Positions 6,627-9,819 of a DNA stretch of 9,819 nucleotides are shown piece by piece. Within the stretch, counting starts at the first letter, position 1; every line of letters begins with the position of its first letter. The DNA is from an uncultured Clostridia bacterium (GTDB lineage Bacteria > Bacillota > Clostridia > Oscillospirales > Acutalibacteraceae), in the NCBI GenBank assembly GCA_937877675.1, contig CALEIS010000025.1, positions 1 to 9,819 on the forward strand. The letters run 5' to 3'. The notes beneath the pieces were generated by a model, which did not search any database, had not been told where the DNA came from, and was given only the letters and a program-made list of their open reading frames with translations. Both the position numbers and the translations under genes were made by a program.

Positions 6627-6977
6627 TTGAAAAAGACAGTAACAATTAAAAGTAACTGTGATTTCCGTAGAACATACGGCAAAGGTAAAGTATTTCAGGC
6701 TCCTGCACTGGTTTCTTATGTATTAAAAAACCGTGCGGGAATTTGTCGTATCGGAATAACTACATCAAAAAAGATTGGTAATGCAGTTGAAAGAAACCGA
6801 GCAAGACGTGTTATCCGTGCTGCATATCAGTCAATTGAGAATAAAGTTAATGGAAATTACGATATTATTTTCGTGGCACGTACAAAAACAAAATACATAA
6901 AAAGTACAAGTTTAGAGACGATTATGCTTTCACAGTTAAAACAAGCAGGAGTTATAAATGAAGAAACTGATAATTAA
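6627..6977 (+). CDS. rnpA: Ribonuclease P protein component
   Basis: A 116-residue basic protein that binds RNase P RNA and helps it process the 5' end of precursor tRNAs. The hallmark RNR motif region KKIGNAVERNRARRVIRAAY lies at 48-67, the N-terminal TIKSNCDFRRTYGKGK matches the family, and NYDIIFVART follows the usual pattern. The start is a TTG at 6627, giving KKTV as in many clostridial homologues; no ATG lies in a suitable position. The ribosome binding site is weak, so it may depend on coupling to rpmH 21 bases upstream. The 3' end overlaps yidD by 20 bases. Confidence 0.96.
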   Translation: MKKTVTIKSNCDFRRTYGKGKVFQAPALVSYVLKNRAGICRIGITTSKKIGNAVERNRARRVIRAAYQSIENKVNGNYDIIFVARTKTKYIKSTSLETIMLSQLKQAGVINEETDN

Positions 6978-7194
6978 TGCAATCAGATTTTATCAAAGAA
7001 AAATATCTCCATTATTTGGCCCACGCTGTCGATATTACCCTACCTGCTCACAATATGCGGTAGAAGCTGTCGAAAGATTTGGAGCGATTAAAGGCTCCTT
7101 TCTTGCTGTATCAAGACTATTACGGTGTAATCCTTTATTTCCGGGAGGGTATGACCCTGTTCCGCAAAAAAAGGAAAAAAAGAAAAAAGACTAA
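6958..7194 (+). CDS. yidD: Membrane protein insertion efficiency factor YidD
   Basis: A 78-residue protein of the YidD family (DUF37), a peripheral inner-membrane factor that improves YidC-dependent insertion. The family core is evident: FYQRKISPLFGPRCRYYPTC, SQYAVEAVERFG, then RLLRCNPLFPGGYDPVP, with three conserved cysteines at C24, C30 and C57. The N-terminal amphipathic stretch suits membrane association, and the C-terminus is a lysine-rich tail. ATG 6958 lies inside the rnpA end, with AGGAG six bases ahead. The following gene is yidC, its functional partner. Confidence 0.96.
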   Translation: MKKLIINAIRFYQRKISPLFGPRCRYYPTCSQYAVEAVERFGAIKGSFLAVSRLLRCNPLFPGGYDPVPQKKEKKKKD

Positions 7195-7200
7195 AAATTG

Positions 7201-7219
7201 GTCCTAAAATTTGGAGGAC
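7201..7219 (+). promoter_or_regulatory. Possible hairpin covering the yidC ribosome binding site
   Basis: GTCCT (7201-7205) can pair with AGGAC (7215-7219), burying most of the GGAGG of yidC in a five-base-pair stem with a nine-base loop. It is short and may be fortuitous. Confidence 0.3.
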
Positions 7220-7222
7220 AAA

Positions 7223-8170
7223 ATGGAATTTATTAGAGAAGTATTTTCTATCCCATTCGGCTGGCTCATAGGATTATTCTATGATATCAGTAACAACTTT
7301 ATTTTATCATTGTTGCTTATGACACTTTGCGTTAAGCTTGTTTTACTTCCGTCCTCGATAAAGCAACAAAAGGGTATGGTTAAAACCCAGAGAATGCAAC
7401 CAAAAATCAAGAGAATAAGAGAAAAATATGCAGGTAACCAGCAGAAAATGAACGAAGCTATGAACGAACTTTATGCTCGTGAAGGCTATTCATCAATGAC
7501 TGGTGGTTGTTCAGGTCTTCTTATTCAGCTCCCAGTTATGATGGGTGTTTATTATGTAAACTATAAGCTTCTTTCTTATGTTCTTAAAATTCCAGAAAAT
7601 GTAATGGAAACAATTAAGACAGCAACTCATTCATTAGAAGCTTTTACAAATAACAAAAATGGTGAGTATCAAATTGAATTGATAGCATTAAGAAACTTTG
7701 AACAGATTAAATCTGTTGTTCCTACAGAATATGTTGGAAAAATCGAAGAATTCAGAGAAAATCTCAGTTTCTTGGGAATGAATCTTTTAGACACTCCTAA
7801 TACAAAATTAGCATTAAGCAATCCTTTATGGTTGGTTCCTATTTTTACAGGTGTGACTGCTTTTGCTATGGGTATTTACTCATGGTTAAGACAGAAAAAG
7901 ACAAACCCAGAAATGGCTAAAAATCCGAGTATGGGTTGTATGACACTTACAACTCCTATTATGAGTATTTGGTTCTCATTTATGTTCCCTGCAAGTGTTG
8001 GCGTTTATATCATTATGTCAACTTTATTCTCAATGGTTCAGATGGTTGTTATGAACAAAGTTTATTCACCAAAGAAAGTTCTTGCAAAAACTATGGTTGA
8101 TGAAACTATTAATCGTAGAGCAAAAGAAAAAATGCTCAAAAAAATTGCAAACGATAAAAACGAAAATTAA
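7223..8170 (+). CDS. yidC: Membrane protein insertase YidC/OxaA (SpoIIIJ type)
   Basis: A 315-residue Gram-positive type insertase. Membrane segments are visible at about 18-43, 97-121, 203-223, and in two closely spaced C-terminal stretches at about 239-258 and 259-280. The charged cytoplasmic hairpin KQQKGMVKTQRMQPKIKRIREKYAGN lies between the first two. GCSGLLIQLPVMMGVYY and the C-terminal region IMSIWFSFMFPASVGVYI are family signatures. The groove position that is Arg in B. subtilis SpoIIIJ appears as Lys38. The loop between segments 2 and 3 is long, about 75 residues. There is no lipobox. The basic tail (KEKMLKKIANDKN) fits ribosome contact. A TTG four codons upstream is in frame, but it lies at the edge of the GGAGG site (7213-7217), so ATG 7223 is the start. 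Confidence 0.96.
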   Translation: MEFIREVFSIPFGWLIGLFYDISNNFILSLLLMTLCVKLVLLPSSIKQQKGMVKTQRMQPKIKRIREKYAGNQQKMNEAMNELYAREGYSSMTGGCSGLLIQLPVMMGVYYVNYKLLSYVLKIPENVMETIKTATHSLEAFTNNKNGEYQIELIALRNFEQIKSVVPTEYVGKIEEFRENLSFLGMNLLDTPNTKLALSNPLWLVPIFTGVTAFAMGIYSWLRQKKTNPEMAKNPSMGCMTLTTPIMSIWFSFMFPASVGVYIIMSTLFSMVQMVVMNKVYSPKKVLAKTMVDETINRRAKEKMLKKIANDKNEN

Positions 8171-8183
8171 CTGAGGTATAAAT

Positions 8184-9149
8184 ATGATTAAAGAAGCAAT
8201 CGGAACTGGTAATTCAGTTGACGAGGCAAAAGCTGCTGCTATGATTGAACTCGGCATCAGTGATTTTGATGATTTTACTGTTGAAGTTATGCAGACTCCA
8301 ACAAAGAAAATTCTCGGTCTTTTCGGTGGTAATCCTGCAAAGGTAAAGGTTTCTGTTACATTACCAGACCCTAAACCTGAAAAAAAGGAAAACAAAAAAG
8401 AAAATAAAAAAATCGAGAAAAAACAGCCTGAAAAGAAGGCTGAGCCAAAAAAACAGGAAGTAAAAGAGCCTGTTAAAGAAGCAAAAGAAGAAGTTAAAGA
8501 AACTGTTGAAATTCCAATGGAAGCAACAAATCTTTATCCTGAAACTGCAGAATATATCAAGTCAATGGTATTGTCACTTGGTATGCAGGAATGTACAATT
8601 ACAGAAAAATCAAATGCAGAAGAGATTTATTTTGAACTCGACTGTGGTGATGATTACGGTATCATTATCGGTAAACGTGGTGAAACTCTTGACGCTATCC
8701 AATATCTTGCAAGAATGGTTGCAAATAAAGGAAAGTCAAGCTATAAGAGAGTTTCAATCAATGTTGGTAACTACCGTGCAAAGAGAGAAGAAACACTTAG
8801 AATTCTTGCTAGAAAAACTGCAGTTAGAGCTGTTCGTCAAGGAAGAAGCATTTCCCTTGAACCAATGAATCCTTATGAAAGAAGAATCATTCATACTGCT
8901 GTTCAGGAAATTGAAGGTGCAACATCTCATTCTATCGGCTCTGACCTTGATAGAAGAGTAGTTATTTCTCCTGTTGAGGGTGCAAAGCACAACGGTGGAA
9001 ACCGTGGAAGAAATAACCGTAACGGTGGCAGAAGAGAAAAGAAGGAAGCATATAAACCTGAAATTTCTCCAGATAGAGCTCCAAAGAGCGATATTGATGG
9101 TTCAGCACTTTACGGAAAAGTTGAAATCCGTTCAACAATTACAGAATAA
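8184..9149 (+). CDS. khpB: RNA-binding protein KhpB (Jag), Jag-N/KH/R3H
   Basis: A 321-residue cytoplasmic RNA-binding protein. The Jag-N domain is at 1-60 (VDEAKAAAMIELG, TPTKKILGLFGGNPAKVKV). Residues 62-110 form a Lys/Glu/Pro-rich low-complexity linker. A KH domain follows at about 117-190 with the GKRG loop (163-166), then an R3H domain at about 205-265 with EPMNPYERRIIHTAV and SHSIGSDLDRRVVISP. After this is an unusual Gly/Arg/Asn-rich tail (about 267-285). KhpB is known in other Firmicutes as a partner of KhpA and a global RNA binder affecting cell division and small RNAs. ATG 8184 has GAGG upstream, and the gene begins 13 bases after yidC, so it is cotranscribed; a terminator follows. 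Confidence 0.96.
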   Translation: MIKEAIGTGNSVDEAKAAAMIELGISDFDDFTVEVMQTPTKKILGLFGGNPAKVKVSVTLPDPKPEKKENKKENKKIEKKQPEKKAEPKKQEVKEPVKEAKEEVKETVEIPMEATNLYPETAEYIKSMVLSLGMQECTITEKSNAEEIYFELDCGDDYGIIIGKRGETLDAIQYLARMVANKGKSSYKRVSINVGNYRAKREETLRILARKTAVRAVRQGRSISLEPMNPYERRIIHTAVQEIEGATSHSIGSDLDRRVVISPVEGAKHNGGNRGRNNRNGGRREKKEAYKPEISPDRAPKSDIDGSALYGKVEIRSTITE

Positions 9150-9163
9150 TTTTTAAATGGTAG

Positions 9164-9194
9164 GGCGGGGGCTTGGCTCCCGCCGTATTTTTTT
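9164..9194 (+). terminator. Intrinsic terminator after khpB
   Basis: GGCGGGGGC (9164-9172) pairs with GGCTCCCGCC positions 9176-9184 to make a nine-base-pair stem with one G-T pair and a three-base loop, followed by GTA and seven T residues (9188-9194). It lies 14 bases after the khpB stop and should end the rpmH-khpB transcript. Its GC content is striking for this AT-rich region. Confidence 0.85.
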
Positions 9195-9206
9195 AGGACT
9201 GATATT

Positions 9207-9819
9207 ATGGAATATTTTGCAAAAGAATATGATATAGCTGTTATCGGTGCAGGTCATGCCGGAATTGAGGCTGCACTTGCATCTGCACGTCTTGGTGCAT
9301 CAACGGTTATTTTCACAATAAATATGGACTGGGTTGGCAACTTACCTTGTAACCCATCAATTGGTGGTACATCAAAAGGTCATCTTGTTCGTGAAATTGA
9401 TGCCCTTGGTGGTGAAATGGGTAAGGCAGCAGATAAAAATTCCATTCAGGTTAGAATGCTCAATCGTGGCAAAGGTCCTGCAGTACATTCTTTACGTGCA
9501 CAGATTGACCGACGTGATTATTCAAAATATATGAAGCACACTCTTGAAAAGCAGGAAAACCTTGATATGAAACAGGCAGAAATCGTTGACCTTTATAAAA
9601 AGGATGGAATTTTCTACCTTAAAACTCAACTTGATGCCATTTATACTGCAAAGGCAGTTATTCTTGCAACAGGTACTTTCCTTGGTGGTAAAATTTATAT
9701 TGGTGATGTTTCATTTGAAAGCGGTCCTGACGGGATGTTCCCTGCAACTCGTCTTTCACAGGCACTTTATAAAATGAATATTCCTCTCCGTAGATTTAAA
9801 ACAGGTACTCCTTCACGAG
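9207..9819 (+). CDS. mnmG: tRNA uridine-5-carboxymethylaminomethyl modification enzyme MnmG (GidA), 5' part
   Basis: The first 204 codons of MnmG, cut by the window edge. With MnmE it installs the carboxymethylaminomethyl group at uridine 34 of certain tRNAs, using FAD. The dinucleotide-binding motif is VIGAGHAGIEAA with G14, G16 and G19. It is followed by the family stretches LPCNPSIGGTSKGHLVREID, GGEMGKAADK, RMLNRGKGPAVHSLRAQIDR and VILATGTFLGG. The start is ATG 9207 with AGGA (9195-9198) eight bases ahead, just past the terminator. No mnmE precedes it, though many relatives have mnmE between khpB and mnmG. No clear promoter is visible in the 57 bases after khpB, so expression may rely on read-through or on a weak promoter. 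Confidence 0.97.
   Translation, partial: MEYFAKEYDIAVIGAGHAGIEAALASARLGASTVIFTINMDWVGNLPCNPSIGGTSKGHLVREIDALGGEMGKAADKNSIQVRMLNRGKGPAVHSLRAQIDRRDYSKYMKHTLEKQENLDMKQAEIVDLYKKDGIFYLKTQLDAIYTAKAVILATGTFLGGKIYIGDVSFESGPDGMFPATRLSQALYKMNIPLRRFKTGTPSR

Noticed and set aside
8066..8395. Minus-strand frame across the yidC-khpB boundary
   Set aside because: It is antisense to two confidently identified genes and has no family resemblance.
8373..8515. Lys/Glu-rich repetitive stretch as a separate repeat element
   Set aside because: It is simply the low-complexity linker of KhpB, a usual feature of that family, and not a DNA repeat.

Overview
This window is the chromosomal replication-origin neighbourhood of a low-GC Gram-positive bacterium (Firmicutes, class Clostridia; the gene set and protein style look like an Oscillospirales/Ruminococcaceae relative, but that narrower placement is inference). 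Two divergent gene blocks flank the dnaA upstream region. Leftward (minus strand) run dnaA, dnaN, yaaA/rlbA (S4 domain), recF, remB and gyrB. Rightward (plus strand) run rpmH, rnpA, yidD, yidC, khpB/jag and mnmG.

The leftward genes from dnaN to gyrB are packed tightly. yaaA/recF and recF/remB overlap by one base (TAATG and TGATG), which suggests one translationally coupled operon for clamp loading, recombination repair and supercoiling. The rightward genes couple ribosome/RNase P components to membrane insertion (yidD, yidC), an RNA-binding protein (khpB) and tRNA modification (mnmG). A strong promoter sits before rpmH, and a GC-rich intrinsic terminator separates khpB from mnmG. mnmE, often found between khpB and mnmG, is not there.

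The origin appears bipartite. DnaA-box-like 9-mers lie both upstream of dnaA (about 6037-6470) and between dnaA and dnaN (4502-4716). The dnaA-dnaN gap also holds what looks like a complete basal unwinding element: a DnaA box, a short GC-rich palindromic spacer, five DnaA-trios and an AT-rich tract, in that order.

The most anomalous part is the left edge. The gyrB reading frame is normal for about 401 codons (ATPase and transducer domains), then passes without a stop into about 187 codons that are not GyrB. These resemble the DUF4132/DUF5724 (MolR/YehI-like) family. The join coincides with a fall in GC from roughly 40% to roughly 22% by hand count. The TOPRIM half of GyrB is missing. This is either a real rearrangement or, perhaps more likely, an assembly chimera; the sequence alone cannot decide. 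No convincing new multi-gene system is visible; the rest is a conserved core region.
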